DNA of 64,000 nt from Leptotrichia sp. oral taxon 215 str. W9775 (GTDB lineage Bacteria; Fusobacteriota; Fusobacteriia; Fusobacteriales; Leptotrichiaceae): assembly GCF_000469505.1 (NCBI RefSeq), contig NZ_KI272860.1, forward strand, positions 62,001 to 126,000, given 5' to 3'. A program made the position numbers and the translations under genes. A model generated the notes under the pieces. It saw only the letters and a program-made list of their open reading frames with translations, was not told the origin of the DNA and searched no databases. Below are positions 9,151 to 19,090 of the stretch, in pieces; position 1 is the stretch's first letter; each line of letters begins with the position of its first letter.

Positions 9151-10458
9151 TTATTTTTTTATTTTTTTCAGTTTAACTATATAAAAGCCATCTAAAAACT
9201 GATTTTTATAGCTTATATAAGTTCCACCAAATTCATCTTTATTAATAATTACATTTTCAGGTATTTCTATTTCTTCCACTTTTAAATCATCATATTTTTC
9301 TAAAAAGTACTGCAGATTATTTGTATTTTCATTTTTAGTAAAAGTACATGTGCTATATAAAATTACTCCTCCGTCATTTAGGCATGAATATGCACTGTCA
9401 AATATTTTTTTCTGCAATTTCTTCAGATTTTTAATATCATCAGATGTCAGATTATATATTTTCTCAGGTTTTTTACGTAAAACTCCAAGTCCGCTGCATG
9501 GAACATCAAGTAATATTTTATCAAACTTCATATCCAGGTTATCAATCTTTGCCGCATCATTCAGCTTTACTTCAAAGTTATCATATCCATACTTTTCCTT
9601 CATTTTCTTCATTACTTCTATTTTATGCTCGTATATGTCTGTTGCTAGAAGCAATTTTGGGGTAAATGTCTGCAATATTGCCAAAGACTTCCCTCCAGGA
9701 GCCGCACAGGCATCAAGGACGGTATCTTCTTCCGACACATTCAGATTTTTTACTGCAATGTATGAAGAAGCATCCTGTATTATAATATCTCCTCTTTTAT
9801 ATTCATCTGTTGAAAGTATATTTCCATTTGAAAGGTAATACACTTCATCAGCAAAAAATAAAACTTCACTTTTTATTTCCGATAATATTTTTTTGAAATT
9901 TTCTTTACTCAATTTCTTTCTGTTATATCTTACAGAAAGATAGCTACGTTCCTTATAGGCTTTCATTATACCTATATAATCATCAGGATAATCAGTTTTA
10001 AGCTTATTTACAAACCATTGAGGATATGAATGAATTATACCTTCCCTTTTATCTTCAGGTATGGCATTTATAATTTCCTCCTTATTTTTAATAATCGCCT
10101 GTAAAGTCGCATTTACAAATCCTGTCTGATGTTTATTTATTATTTTGGAAATTTCTCCCGCTTCATAAACTACTCCTGCATTATCAGAATCCATAAACAA
10201 TATCTGGGCAGCTGATATTCTCAGAAGCTGCTTTATTTTACGTTTCTGAATATTTCTTACAGTTTGGCCAAGCACATAATCTACAAATATAAGGTTTTTA
10301 AGAGTTACATTTATTATATTTGTTATGAATTCCCTTTCTTTTTTTGAGTATTCATTCCGGCTGAAATAATAATTCATCTGAATATTACTATATTTTCCAT
10401 TCTGAATCTCATCCAGTAAATTTACTGCATCTAATTTTATATTCTTTTTTTCTCTCAT
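9151..10458 (-). CDS. rsmB: 16S rRNA (cytosine-967-C5) methyltransferase RsmB
   Basis: 435 residues. The N-terminal NusB-like RNA-binding domain (about 1-140) precedes an SAM-dependent RsmB/NOP2 methyltransferase domain. DACAAPGGKSLAI is the SAM loop; LLDVPCSGLG and YSTCTF hold the two conserved cysteines of m5C rRNA methyltransferases (the usual Asp-Ala-Pro-Cys is Asp-Val-Pro-Cys here). It methylates 16S rRNA at the position equivalent to E. coli C967. It is followed closely by cca, pairing rRNA and tRNA maturation in one unit. Confidence 0.92.
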   Translation of the reverse strand: MREKKNIKLDAVNLLDEIQNGKYSNIQMNYYFSRNEYSKKEREFITNIINVTLKNLIFVDYVLGQTVRNIQKRKIKQLLRISAAQILFMDSDNAGVVYEAGEISKIINKHQTGFVNATLQAIIKNKEEIINAIPEDKREGIIHSYPQWFVNKLKTDYPDDYIGIMKAYKERSYLSVRYNRKKLSKENFKKILSEIKSEVLFFADEVYYLSNGNILSTDEYKRGDIIIQDASSYIAVKNLNVSEEDTVLDACAAPGGKSLAILQTFTPKLLLATDIYEHKIEVMKKMKEKYGYDNFEVKLNDAAKIDNLDMKFDKILLDVPCSGLGVLRKKPEKIYNLTSDDIKNLKKLQKKIFDSAYSCLNDGGVILYSTCTFTKNENTNNLQYFLEKYDDLKVEEIEIPENVIINKDEFGGTYISYKNQFLDGFYIVKLKKIKK

Positions 10459-10498
10459 CTTAGTAATTCCTAATTTATAATTTTTTATTTGTTACTTT

Positions 10499-11962
10499 CT
10501 AATCCCGCCATTCCCATTTTTCAATTTTGATACTTACATTTCCTTCAGAAAAGACCTTTATTCCATCTGCATTTTTCTGAGGGAAAATTCTGGAACTGAA
10601 CACTTCCTTTCCACCATTTACAAATACTTCTACAGATGAATTGTCTACAAATATTCTTAAATCCAGCTTTTCAATTTCACCTAAATACACTTTTCTAGGT
10701 TTTTTATCAGGCTGTTCCCCTCTGCTTCTGTCCAGAATAAGCTTCTTTTCCTTATAATCAAACTTTATTACTGTTTCACTGTTTTTGCCAGTTCTCAATT
10801 TAAGCCCAAAATCATCTGAAAAATCAGAAAATTCAGCTATCATTTCATATACTGTACCTTTTCCTGCTTCTGTTTCTCCATTTACTGTTCCATTAAATTC
10901 TGTTTTTTCTCCTCTTATGCTCTTCATTTCATCTATAGGCAGCTGATAAAGTACACCATCTATTACCTTTAATTCACGAGGTAAAGTCAGGCAGTGAAGC
11001 CATTCATTTTTAACTGTAGGATAGTCTTCCTCTTCAGGAACTCCCATCCATCCAACAATAATTCTTCTTCCCTCGTCATCTTCCATTGTCTGAGGTGCAT
11101 AAAAATCATGTCCTCTGTCAAGTTCAGTAAATTCAGAAGTTATTTCAAAGTCAGGCTTTTCATAGTCTAATTTTCCAAAGAAATATCCGCTCTGATATTT
11201 GTTATTATACAAATCTCCTTGCGGTTCCAGACCTTGAGGACATGCTGCCAGTATATCGACAACTTTTCCTGTTTTTTCATCCTTTAACTGAAAATAATCA
11301 GGACATTCCCACATGTATCCAAAATTTCCTAAAGGCTCTTTGTTTCCACCTGCGATTTCACCTAAATATTTCCAGTCCTTCACATTTTCTGAACTGTATA
11401 AAACTGCTTTCCCTTCAAGTTTTTCACTTTGTATTCCAATAACCGCATAATATTTCCCGTCTTTTTCCCAAATTTTAGGATCTCTTATGTGTCTTGTATA
11501 TCCATCAGGCTGATTTACTATACTTGGTTCAAGTCTTTCAAAATTTTCCCCGTCTTCAGAAATTGCAAAACATTGATAGGAACTTCTGTTTCCTTCTTCA
11601 TCCTTTACATTTCCTGTATAAAACAGATAAAGCTTTTCATTTATAACTATTCCACTTCCTGAATATACTCCATTTTTAGAATACCATGTATCCGGTCTAA
11701 GAGCTGTACTTTTTCTCTCCCAATGAAGCAGATCATCACTTACACTGTGTCCCCAGTATTTTGCAGTGTGGTCTGTTTTTAAAGGATTCCATTGATAAAA
11801 AAGATGATATTTCCCCTTAAACTGTGAAAATCCGTTTGGATCGTTAATCAATCCTACAATTCCCTGCAGATGATATTTCTGTCTCCAGAAATCCTGATCT
11901 ACTTTTTCCTTTTTCTCTAAAACAGATTTTTCTTCATTTTCCTTGACATGTTTAAAATCCAT
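10499..11962 (-). CDS. scrB: Sucrose-6-phosphate hydrolase (GH32)
   Basis: 487 residues, a five-bladed beta-propeller plus C-terminal beta-sandwich. GLINDPNGF carries the nucleophile Asp, RDPKIW the transition-state stabiliser and MWECPDYF the acid/base Glu; these three motifs define GH32. There is no signal peptide, so it acts in the cytoplasm, as expected for ScrB splitting PTS-imported sucrose-6-phosphate into glucose-6-phosphate and fructose. No sucrose PTS or ScrR lies nearby. The gene sits 40 bases before rsmB and 44 bases after the B3/4-domain gene. GGGGTGA precedes the start. Confidence 0.9.
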   Translation of the reverse strand: MDFKHVKENEEKSVLEKKEKVDQDFWRQKYHLQGIVGLINDPNGFSQFKGKYHLFYQWNPLKTDHTAKYWGHSVSDDLLHWERKSTALRPDTWYSKNGVYSGSGIVINEKLYLFYTGNVKDEEGNRSSYQCFAISEDGENFERLEPSIVNQPDGYTRHIRDPKIWEKDGKYYAVIGIQSEKLEGKAVLYSSENVKDWKYLGEIAGGNKEPLGNFGYMWECPDYFQLKDEKTGKVVDILAACPQGLEPQGDLYNNKYQSGYFFGKLDYEKPDFEITSEFTELDRGHDFYAPQTMEDDEGRRIIVGWMGVPEEEDYPTVKNEWLHCLTLPRELKVIDGVLYQLPIDEMKSIRGEKTEFNGTVNGETEAGKGTVYEMIAEFSDFSDDFGLKLRTGKNSETVIKFDYKEKKLILDRSRGEQPDKKPRKVYLGEIEKLDLRIFVDNSSVEVFVNGGKEVFSSRIFPQKNADGIKVFSEGNVSIKIEKWEWRD

Positions 11963-12006
11963 AAGTCACCCCATACAAAATATATTTTAATCATATAAAT
12001 CAAATA

Positions 12007-12714
12007 TTACAATTCCAATGTATTATTGTCCTTTTTCAATAACTCCAGTCTTACTTTCTGTGCTCCAAGCTCTTCTCCTGCATAAACTGCTATCTCTTCA
12101 AGGGCTTTTACTATTTCCTCATCCCTGTCAGAATTTACAGCTTCGATAACTAAGAACGCCTTCTTTGTATTTTCTGTAATCATTGTTCTCTTTCCATCTC
12201 TCCAGTTGAAACAACGGCATACAGCTCCCTTATCATCTCTGTAGCATACTTCTCCTTCAAGTGTAGGTGAGTTTTCTTCATCCCCTAATGCATAAAACTC
12301 GTCTCCACCTTCAGTTACTCCTAAAACAAGGTTTCCTTCAAATGTATCTATATCTTCAGCTCCACAAGGCATACCATATTTCAATGAAATAGAATTATAT
12401 ATGTCGACTAACGGATTAATTGTGCCTACACCGTTTCCCTTTTCAACTCTTTTAAGAAGGGCTTCAATACTTGCACGTACCCCTTTTTTAGTCTTGAACT
12501 TCTGATATGCTTCCCTCCATACAAAAATAACCGGATTTTGACTCAGCTGTGCCTCAGTTAGATGCTTTTTGGCTTCTTCATTTGAATTTTCCAATAACTT
12601 TATCACTTTATCTGAAGATTCCTTTGTATTATCTAAATTATCCAGAATTAGCACTCCTACACTGGCATCCGGAAAAATTTCCCAGAATGAATTGTCTACT
12701 ATGAAATTACTCAT
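12007..12714 (-). CDS. B3/B4 tRNA-binding domain protein (PheRS beta-subunit related)
   Basis: About 235 residues with the B3/B4 domain of the phenylalanyl-tRNA synthetase beta chain as a stand-alone protein: KKGVRASIEALLKR, NPLVDIYNSISLKYGMPCGAEDID and the C-terminal TMITENTKKAFLVIEAV are typical. Related free-standing proteins are thought to act on mischarged tRNA, but the function is not settled. I choose the ATG at 12714 because AAGGAG lies nine bases upstream; the first ATG is only three bases from it. It is the first gene of a closely spaced unit with scrB and rsmB, behind a strong promoter. Confidence 0.75.
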   Translation of the reverse strand: MSNFIVDNSFWEIFPDASVGVLILDNLDNTKESSDKVIKLLENSNEEAKKHLTEAQLSQNPVIFVWREAYQKFKTKKGVRASIEALLKRVEKGNGVGTINPLVDIYNSISLKYGMPCGAEDIDTFEGNLVLGVTEGGDEFYALGDEENSPTLEGEVCYRDDKGAVCRCFNWRDGKRTMITENTKKAFLVIEAVNSDRDEEIVKALEEIAVYAGEELGAQKVRLELLKKDNNTLEL

Positions 12715-12767
12715 ATACATCAGCTCCTTCTATACTTTCTATTTCCAAGTTAAATATTTATTATTAT

Positions 12768-12796
12768 ATTATACAGTAAATATCTGATTAAGTCCA
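12768..12796 (-). promoter_or_regulatory. Promoter of the B3/4-scrB-rsmB unit
   Basis: On the minus strand TGGACT, 17 bp, TATAAT, about 50 bp upstream of the first gene. Confidence 0.65.
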
Positions 12797-12833
12797 CACA
12801 CTTTTATACAATAAATTTTGCCTATATAACAAA

Positions 12834-12871
12834 AGAAACTGCTTTAAACACTTGATTTTAAACAGTTTCTT
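12834..12871 (-). terminator. Terminator of the FadL-type porin gene
   Basis: GAAACTG and TTTAAA (12835-12848, one bulged C) pair with TTTAAA and CAGTTTC (12857-12869). It lies 35 bp after the porin stop codon, and its core is shared with the hairpins at 14362, 23225 and 34131. Confidence 0.7.
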
Positions 12872-12905
12872 CTATTTTTATATTAATCTGAATTTATTTT
12901 CAAAC

Positions 12906-14198
12906 TTAAAATTTATGTGTGTATCCTACTGTAAACACATTTATTGATTTATCATACTTAACTTGTGATTTGTCAAGTGTTACTCCTCTTAATGCAGTAT
13001 TTTCCTTTTCACCGTTGGCAGAATTATATGAAACATGAGCTATACCAAATTTCCATTCTGAATTTTCTGTTGGCTTATAAGTAAGTCCAGTAGCATATAT
13101 CTGAGAATTTACAGCATATTCTACATCTGTGAAAGTATTTCTTGGTGCTCCTGTATTTGCATAGTTAAATCCTGCATGCCATGTAAATTTGTCATTAATT
13201 CTATAATCTACACCAAAATTAAGTTCATATCCATCTTTATATTTAAATCTGTCCATTTTAGCAGCTTTATTAAAGTAATGGATATATCCGGCAGAATAAG
13301 TAAATCTGTCTACATCTTTTGAAACTCCCAATGAAAGAACTCCTGGTAAATCTCTTCTATATTGTGTTCCATCTGCATATTCAGGATAGAAGAATGATAT
13401 TCCTAAAGGTTTTCCTGCTATCGACATTCCTTTCACTTCAGTTGCCTTAGATTTAAATTTCATTTTTACCGGAGTATCATATTTTACTGCAATGTTTAAT
13501 GTATCAGTAGGTTTATAGTCAAATCCTATTGTTCCTCCAACACCATTTGCCGTTCTTTCTGAATCAATATAAAGATCATTTCCTTTTAATCCTATCATTC
13601 TTCCAACTAATGGATTATAGCTATATCCGGCAGTTCCTTTAAGTTTTCTTACACCAAGAACATATCTAAGTCCTCCTGATATTGCAAACTGGTCATTAAC
13701 TTTATAGGCTCCTCCTAAAATCAGTTGATAATATCTGTTCTGTCCTTTAAAATTGTTTGAAGTCAAAGTTGCACCTAAACGTCCACCTGTAATCTGATTG
13801 AAGGCATCTGCTGCAAGAGCTATTCCTGCCACACCATCTTTATATTTTAAAGTTGCTCCTCCTGCTGCTACACTTGCATTTCCAAATAATGAAAAGTTAT
13901 CTTTTTTATATAAAAGATTGAATGAAGGGGCTCCGGCATAGTTGTTAGATTTATATTTTTTTCCTTTTAAGGTCATTGATTCTTCTATTAAGGAATTTTG
14001 CATATTTATGTTTAAATACGTTCCATCTTCCAGAAATGCTGTTCCAGCTGGGTTATAGAAAACTCCTTCCACAGATATTTTCCCTGTTTGAGATGGATTC
14101 TGGAAATAAGCTGCTGAGTTATTAGATAAATAATCTATACTTGCAGCGCTCATTAATATACTTGTCAGTAATGACATAATTGCGATTTTTAGTTTCAT
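12906..14198 (-). CDS. OmpP1/FadL-family outer membrane transport protein
   Basis: 430 residues. A signal peptide (MKLKIAIMSLLTSILMSAAS, cleaved near residue 20) is followed by a mature N-terminus with the FadL-type NPA element (VFYNPAGTAFLEDG) and a beta-barrel of alternating strands ending in aromatic Phe (VGYTHKF). FadL relatives import long-chain fatty acids or other hydrophobic compounds through a lateral opening; the substrate here is unknown. It implies an outer membrane. It has its own promoter (14234-14262) and terminator (12834-12871), so it is monocistronic. Confidence 0.88.
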   Translation of the reverse strand: MKLKIAIMSLLTSILMSAASIDYLSNNSAAYFQNPSQTGKISVEGVFYNPAGTAFLEDGTYLNINMQNSLIEESMTLKGKKYKSNNYAGAPSFNLLYKKDNFSLFGNASVAAGGATLKYKDGVAGIALAADAFNQITGGRLGATLTSNNFKGQNRYYQLILGGAYKVNDQFAISGGLRYVLGVRKLKGTAGYSYNPLVGRMIGLKGNDLYIDSERTANGVGGTIGFDYKPTDTLNIAVKYDTPVKMKFKSKATEVKGMSIAGKPLGISFFYPEYADGTQYRRDLPGVLSLGVSKDVDRFTYSAGYIHYFNKAAKMDRFKYKDGYELNFGVDYRINDKFTWHAGFNYANTGAPRNTFTDVEYAVNSQIYATGLTYKPTENSEWKFGIAHVSYNSANGEKENTALRGVTLDKSQVKYDKSINVFTVGYTHKF

Positions 14199-14233
14199 AG
14201 CTTCTCCTTATAATTTTCTTTATTCTTTGAATA

Positions 14234-14262
14234 ATTATAACTTGTGTTTTTTATTTTGTCAA
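14234..14262 (-). promoter_or_regulatory. Promoter of the FadL-type gene
   Basis: Consensus promoter on the minus strand: TTGACA, 17 bp, TATAAT, about 35 bp upstream of the start codon, with AAGGAG before the ATG. Confidence 0.8.
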
Positions 14263-14361
14263 ATAGAAATTATAAAATATATTTTTTCCAATTATTTTTT
14301 TGAAATAAAATAATAAGTTAAACAAAGAGTTTTACAAGCCTATATGAACTTTATATAAAAA

Positions 14362-14415
14362 ATAGAACTGTATCAAAATTTAAAAGAAAAAATCTTTATT
14401 TTGAACAGTTCTATT
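14362..14415 (-). terminator. Terminator of the DUF1858 gene
   Basis: AATAGAACTGT-A-TCAAAA (14362-14378) pairs with TTTTGA-ACAGTTCTATT (14399-14415), 17 bp with one bulged A, and a U-rich tail on the minus strand. Confidence 0.7.
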
Positions 14416-14447
14416 TAAAGTTTTATAATTTAATCTGAATTTTTAAA

Positions 14448-14657
14448 TTATTCTCCCTGTTTTTCCAATATCGCGTTTACTTCTTCTATTATAATATCAG
14501 GGTTTAATCCATGGGCAGCAATTCCTTCACCTAATGTTTCAGCACTTGAAATTATACATCCAACACACCCAAGTCCGTATCTCATTAAAACTTGTGCTAT
14601 TACAGGATATTTTTCTACTGCTTCCATTATATTCATGTCCTTATTTACGTATTCCAT
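14448..14657 (-). CDS. DUF1858 domain protein (ScdA_N-like small disulfide protein)
   Basis: 69 residues from the ATG at 14657: the start MEYVNKDMNIMEAVEKYP and the centre RYGLGCVGCIISSAETLGEG give the DUF1858 pattern with its CxxC pair. This domain also forms the N-terminus of ScdA/RIC iron-sulfur-repair proteins. A longer in-frame reading back to 14762 would run into glgP and has no ribosome-binding site, whereas GGAGGTG lies just before the chosen ATG and a consensus promoter sits 30 bp further up. A redox or iron-related role is inference. Confidence 0.85.
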   Translation of the reverse strand: MEYVNKDMNIMEAVEKYPVIAQVLMRYGLGCVGCIISSAETLGEGIAAHGLNPDIIIEEVNAILEKQGE

Positions 14658-14685
14658 TTTCGCACCTCCTATGTATTCTTTATAA

Positions 14686-14714
14686 AGTATAACAGATAAT
14701 ATATTTTTAGTCAA
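14686..14714 (-). promoter_or_regulatory. Promoter of the DUF1858 gene
   Basis: TTGACT, 17 bp, TATACT on the minus strand, ending 6 bp before the glgP stop codon. Confidence 0.7.
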
Positions 14715-14719
14715 TAATA

Positions 14720-17182
14720 CTAATCTATATAATTTTCTATTTCTACAGGATGAACATCCCATATTTCATTTGCATATTCCATTATAGTTCTGTCAGAACT
14801 GAACTTTCCGGCATTAGCTATATTCTTAAGAGCCTTTTTAGCCCAGTTTCTTCTATCTCTATATGCTTTTCCAAGTTCAATTTGTGTATCCCTGTATGAA
14901 TCGAAATCTTTCAGAAGGAAATATACATCCGGTCTTGATCCTTCCGCTCCATATAGTAATGAAGCCTGTAATTCCCTAAATATACCTGTGTGATCATCAT
15001 CATAAGTTCCGTCACCTAACTGGTCAATAACCTTTTTCAGTCCTTCAACATTGTTGTATTCTTCAAAAGGATTATATGAGTTGCTATGTTGCAGTTCTTC
15101 AACTTCATTTGCCTTCAGTCCAAAAATAAATTCATTTTCGCTTCCGGCTTCTTCTACGATTTCTACATTTGCTCCATCTAATGTTCCTATAGTAATCGCA
15201 CCGTTAAGCATAAATTTCATATTTCCTGTTCCAGAAGCTTCTTTTCCTGCTGTAGAAATCTGCTCTGAAACATCTGCCGCAGGGAATATTTTTTCTGCAA
15301 GTGAAACCCTGTAATTTTCAAGGAATACAACTTTTATTTTATCATTAATATCCGTATCATTATTTACTTTTTCAGCTACTGCATTAATTAACTTGATAAT
15401 TCCTTTCGCCCTTCTATATCCTGCTGCCGCTTTGGCACCAAATATAAATGTTCTAGGCTCTATATCAAGTAATGGATTTTCCTTAAGTTTATTATACAAA
15501 TCCATTATATGTAATATATTTAACAGCTGTCTTTTATATTCATGAAGTCTTTTTACCTGAACATCAAAGATTGAATTAGGATTAACTTCAATTCCTGTTG
15601 TTTCTTTAATATATTCTGCTAATTTTTTCTTATTGTTAAACTTAATTTCAGTAAGTCTGTTAAGCACATCGTCATTTTCAATAAACTGTTCCAATTTTTT
15701 CAATTCATAAAGGTCTGTAATCCACTTGTCTCCAATAAGTTCAGTTATCATTTCTGCAAGTTCAGGGTTAGCCTTTAATAGCCATCTTCTTTGAGTAATT
15801 CCATTTGTCTTATTCAGGAATTTTTCAGGATAAAGGTCATACCAGTCCTTCAGTTCTGAATGTTTCAATATTTCAGTATGCAGTGCCGCAACTCCGTTTA
15901 CCTTATGTGAACCTACTATTGCAAGCCATGCCATTCTTATCTGACCATTTCCGATAATTGACATATATTGAATTTTTTGCCAGTCTCCATTGTATCTTGC
16001 ATTCAGTTCATCCATAAATCTTCTGTTGATTTCTTCAACAATCTGATAAATTCTAGGCAGAAGTGGCTGGAACAATGAAATATCCCATTTTTCCAATGCT
16101 TCTGACAATATTGTATGGTTAGTATAAGCAAATACTTTTTTACATATTAACCACGCTTCATCCCATCCTAATTTTTCGTAATCCAGGAAAATTCTCATTA
16201 ATTCAGGTATTGCAACTACCGGATGAGTATCATTTAACTGAATTGCCACCTTTTCATGGAATTTAGAGAAATCATTTCCATATATTGACTTATATCTTCT
16301 GACGATATCCTGTAATGAAGCTGATGTAAAGAAGAACTGCTGTTTAAGTCTTAACATTTTCCCATCTTTTTCAGTATCATTTGGATACAGTACTCTTGAA
16401 ATATCTTCAGCTTCCACCGCTTTTTCTGAAGCCATCAGGTATTTCTGTGAGTTAAACAGGTTCAGGTCAAATCCTTCAGGTGATCTTGCTTCCCATAATC
16501 TAAGCGTATTTACTGTGTCATTTCCATATCCTATTATAGGTACATCATAAGCTACTGCAAGAACATTTTCGGTATCTACTCTTTTGAAGTATTCTTTTCC
16601 TACTTCATCTCTATGAACTTCTATTTTTCCACCAAATTTCACTTCAAAAACTCTATCCAGTCTCTTTATTGACCATGGATCTCCATATTTTGTCCAGTTA
16701 TCAGGGTATTCTACCTGAAATCCATTTTCAATTCTCTGTTCAAACATACCGTATTTATATCTTAATCCATAACCATGTCCTGGCAGCTTAAGTGTTGCCA
16801 TTGAATCCAGAAAACATGCTGCAAGTCTACCTAATCCCCCATTACCAAGTCCTGCATCAATTTCCTGATCTTCAACTTTATTTATATCTATTCCCAGTTC
16901 AGTTAATGTTTCTTTTATTACTTCATTCATCTGCAGGTTAATAAGATTGTTTCCTAAATAACGTCCCATTAAAAATTCTGCTGAAAAATAATATATCTGT
17001 TTTGCATGCTTCTTTGCATATGTTTTTTTAGTGTTATACCATTTTTCAACTACATAGTCTAAAGTTGCTCTTGAAACTGCATAATAAATTTCATATTCGT
17101 GAGCTTCTTCCATAGTTTTACCATACTGTCTTCTCAATTTTCTAAGAATACTGTTTTTTAATTCAGCCTTGTCTAATACCAT
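14720..17182 (-). CDS. glgP: Glycogen/starch/alpha-glucan phosphorylase (GT35)
   Basis: About 820 residues, full length. The PLP-binding region EASGTGNMKFMLNGA and GTLDGANVEI is intact, as are GNGGLGRLAACFLDS near the N-terminus and the phosphate-site region VKRLHEYKRQLLN. The enzyme releases glucose-1-phosphate from stored glucan in the cytoplasm. The ATG at 17182 is favoured, with GGAAGG six bases upstream; a second ATG 18 bases earlier lacks a ribosome-binding site. No glgA, glgB or glgC lies in the window, so glycogen genes must be elsewhere. I see only a weak promoter (TGGTAA, 17 bp, TATAAT) in the 240-bp upstream gap. Confidence 0.95.
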   Translation of the reverse strand: MVLDKAELKNSILRKLRRQYGKTMEEAHEYEIYYAVSRATLDYVVEKWYNTKKTYAKKHAKQIYYFSAEFLMGRYLGNNLINLQMNEVIKETLTELGIDINKVEDQEIDAGLGNGGLGRLAACFLDSMATLKLPGHGYGLRYKYGMFEQRIENGFQVEYPDNWTKYGDPWSIKRLDRVFEVKFGGKIEVHRDEVGKEYFKRVDTENVLAVAYDVPIIGYGNDTVNTLRLWEARSPEGFDLNLFNSQKYLMASEKAVEAEDISRVLYPNDTEKDGKMLRLKQQFFFTSASLQDIVRRYKSIYGNDFSKFHEKVAIQLNDTHPVVAIPELMRIFLDYEKLGWDEAWLICKKVFAYTNHTILSEALEKWDISLFQPLLPRIYQIVEEINRRFMDELNARYNGDWQKIQYMSIIGNGQIRMAWLAIVGSHKVNGVAALHTEILKHSELKDWYDLYPEKFLNKTNGITQRRWLLKANPELAEMITELIGDKWITDLYELKKLEQFIENDDVLNRLTEIKFNNKKKLAEYIKETTGIEVNPNSIFDVQVKRLHEYKRQLLNILHIMDLYNKLKENPLLDIEPRTFIFGAKAAAGYRRAKGIIKLINAVAEKVNNDTDINDKIKVVFLENYRVSLAEKIFPAADVSEQISTAGKEASGTGNMKFMLNGAITIGTLDGANVEIVEEAGSENEFIFGLKANEVEELQHSNSYNPFEEYNNVEGLKKVIDQLGDGTYDDDHTGIFRELQASLLYGAEGSRPDVYFLLKDFDSYRDTQIELGKAYRDRRNWAKKALKNIANAGKFSSDRTIMEYANEIWDVHPVEIENYID

Positions 17183-17425
17183 TTCTGACCTTCCTTTCAT
17201 TTTAAAACTAATTACTATCTTTAAATTGTTTTATTTTTTTGCGTTACTTTAGTTATTATACATGTTTTTTGTTGTTTTTACCAGCATTTTTATGATTTAT
17301 ATTATATTATTATACTTTTAGTAATTTTTATATATATTATAGATTAATAATTACAGTCTAGATTATTTATTTACAACTTTTATACAACTTTTATAAATTA
17401 AAACTAAAATTCCAAATAAAATTTC

Positions 17426-18973
17426 CTATTCAATTCCTATCAGTTCCTGATATAATGTTTTCATAAAACTGTCAGTCATTCCTGAAATATAATCAGTGAC
17501 AAGCAGTATTCTCAAATAAAGTTTATATGAATATATTTTTTCTTCCCTTTCACTTTTGTCAGAGATTTGAGATATTTCTTCACTTTCAGAATACACTTTA
17601 CTGTAATAGCTGTAAATATACCTGTGAGTTTCAGAAAGAATTGAAAGATATTTTCTGTCTATTCCCTTCATTTCATCTTCATATTCCGTATCCCAATACA
17701 AGATTGAACATATAAAGTTATCTAAAAAATAATTTATAATATTATTGGCTGTTACCTCCATTTTTACAATTGCCTTTGAATCAAAAACTTCATTATATGC
17801 AAGATTTTTTAATGTTTTAAGAAGAACTTCACTTTCTGTATCTGCAAACAGGTCCCTCTTATACTCTCCATTCATTATGGCAGCATAATTCTGAATAAAT
17901 GAACCTACCACCGATCTTATAAATATTCCCTGTATTTTTACTACCCATCTTTGTACTGCATATAATTCAGGATCGTCATATTTTCTCTCCCTTGCATGCT
18001 GTTTATAACTTATCAGATCTTCATGTAACTTATTATTTTCAGGTATTGCTTCACATAATGTCTCTACAAGCTCTTCAAACTTTATAAATTTCTTTTTTAC
18101 TCCATCTTCAATATCTGCAGTACAGTAAGCTATATCATCAGCCGCTTCCAGTAAAAATGTCAAAGGATGACGATACACTTCTCCTGTTTCTTCATTCAAA
18201 GTTCCTGTATTTTGAACTATTTTTTCAAACAAATCTTTTTCAGCCAGATTATATCCCATTTTCTTTGTTTTTATGTCGCCACTTTTCTTATCGATATTTA
18301 AAGAATCTACCGGATATTTAATAAGAGTATTCAGTAAAGCATAAGTAAGGTTCATTCCATTTTCATCAATCAGAAAATGCAGCTTGGCCGCCACCCTTAT
18401 TGCCTGTGCATTTCCCTCAAAATTCAGTAAATCTCCACACATTTGGGGATTAAGTATTTCCCTGAGTTTCCTTTCTTCACCTTTTGAATTTTTCATAGTG
18501 ATTTTATCTAAATTTCTGTGAAACCATGTTCTTATTGTATCTTCACCAAAATGACCAAATGGTGGATTTCCAATATCGTGCAGAAGACCTGAACTGGCAA
18601 GAATATCTGATATTGCATTTGCTTCCTCATAGTTAAATTCTTCATCAAGTCCCTGACGCATTATTTCACTTGCAACCGACTGGGCAAGAGACTTTGCAAA
18701 TGATGACACTTCTATCGAATGTGTAAGCCTTGTCCGTATAAAATCATTTTTTTCCAGAGGAAATACCTGTGTTTTATCCTGTAATCTTCTAAAGGAAGGA
18801 CTGCTCAATATACGATGATAGTCCCTTTCAAAGTCACTTCGTAAATCCATCGACTGCTTTTTCTTATTCTCATGATTTTTCCCATTTTCAGTAAAACTAT
18901 TTTTCTTATTTGTTCTCGGTCTTTGACTTTCTGTCGACAGAAGCCGGCTCCAGCTCATTTTAAATTTTCCCAT
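17426..18973 (-). CDS. dgt: Deoxyguanosinetriphosphate triphosphohydrolase (HD superfamily dNTPase)
   Basis: 515 residues. RTRLTHSIEVSSFAKSLA provides the first metal His, SGLLHDIGNPPFGHFGED the HD pair, and AADDIAYCTADIEDG the last metal Asp, which together are diagnostic of dNTP triphosphohydrolases. The N-terminus (MSWSRLLSTESQRPR, FERDYHRILSSPSFRRLQDKTQVFPLE) is also typical. It hydrolyses dNTPs to deoxynucleosides and triphosphate, setting dNTP pools, and relatives restrict phage replication. AGAGGA lies six bases before the ATG. An inverted repeat separates it from yggT. Confidence 0.92.
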   Translation of the reverse strand: MGKFKMSWSRLLSTESQRPRTNKKNSFTENGKNHENKKKQSMDLRSDFERDYHRILSSPSFRRLQDKTQVFPLEKNDFIRTRLTHSIEVSSFAKSLAQSVASEIMRQGLDEEFNYEEANAISDILASSGLLHDIGNPPFGHFGEDTIRTWFHRNLDKITMKNSKGEERKLREILNPQMCGDLLNFEGNAQAIRVAAKLHFLIDENGMNLTYALLNTLIKYPVDSLNIDKKSGDIKTKKMGYNLAEKDLFEKIVQNTGTLNEETGEVYRHPLTFLLEAADDIAYCTADIEDGVKKKFIKFEELVETLCEAIPENNKLHEDLISYKQHARERKYDDPELYAVQRWVVKIQGIFIRSVVGSFIQNYAAIMNGEYKRDLFADTESEVLLKTLKNLAYNEVFDSKAIVKMEVTANNIINYFLDNFICSILYWDTEYEDEMKGIDRKYLSILSETHRYIYSYYSKVYSESEEISQISDKSEREEKIYSYKLYLRILLVTDYISGMTDSFMKTLYQELIGIE

Positions 18974-19042
18974 AAATTATCCTCTATCCCTTTCATATTC
19001 ATCTTTCCAATTCATTTTATTTAATAATCTTCAATATACTAT

Positions 19043-19085
19043 TTAAGGAGGCTCTCAGACATTTAGCCAAAGTTTACCTCCTTAA
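19043..19085 (-). terminator. Inverted repeat between yggT and dgt
   Basis: A perfect 9-bp repeat, TTAAGGAGG (19043-19051) with CCTCCTTAA (19077-19085), just after the yggT stop. It lacks a strong U tail, so termination is likely but not certain. Confidence 0.45.
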
Positions 19086-19090
19086 TTCTA

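Noticed and set aside
9350..9838. 162-codon plus-strand frame opposite rsmB
   Set aside because: It is antisense to a clear RsmB coding region and shows the Ser/Phe/Leu-rich composition expected of a shadow frame; no ribosome-binding site.
14658..14762. N-terminal extension of the DUF1858 protein overlapping glgP
   Set aside because: A consensus promoter and GGAGGTG lie inside this stretch, so it is untranslated.
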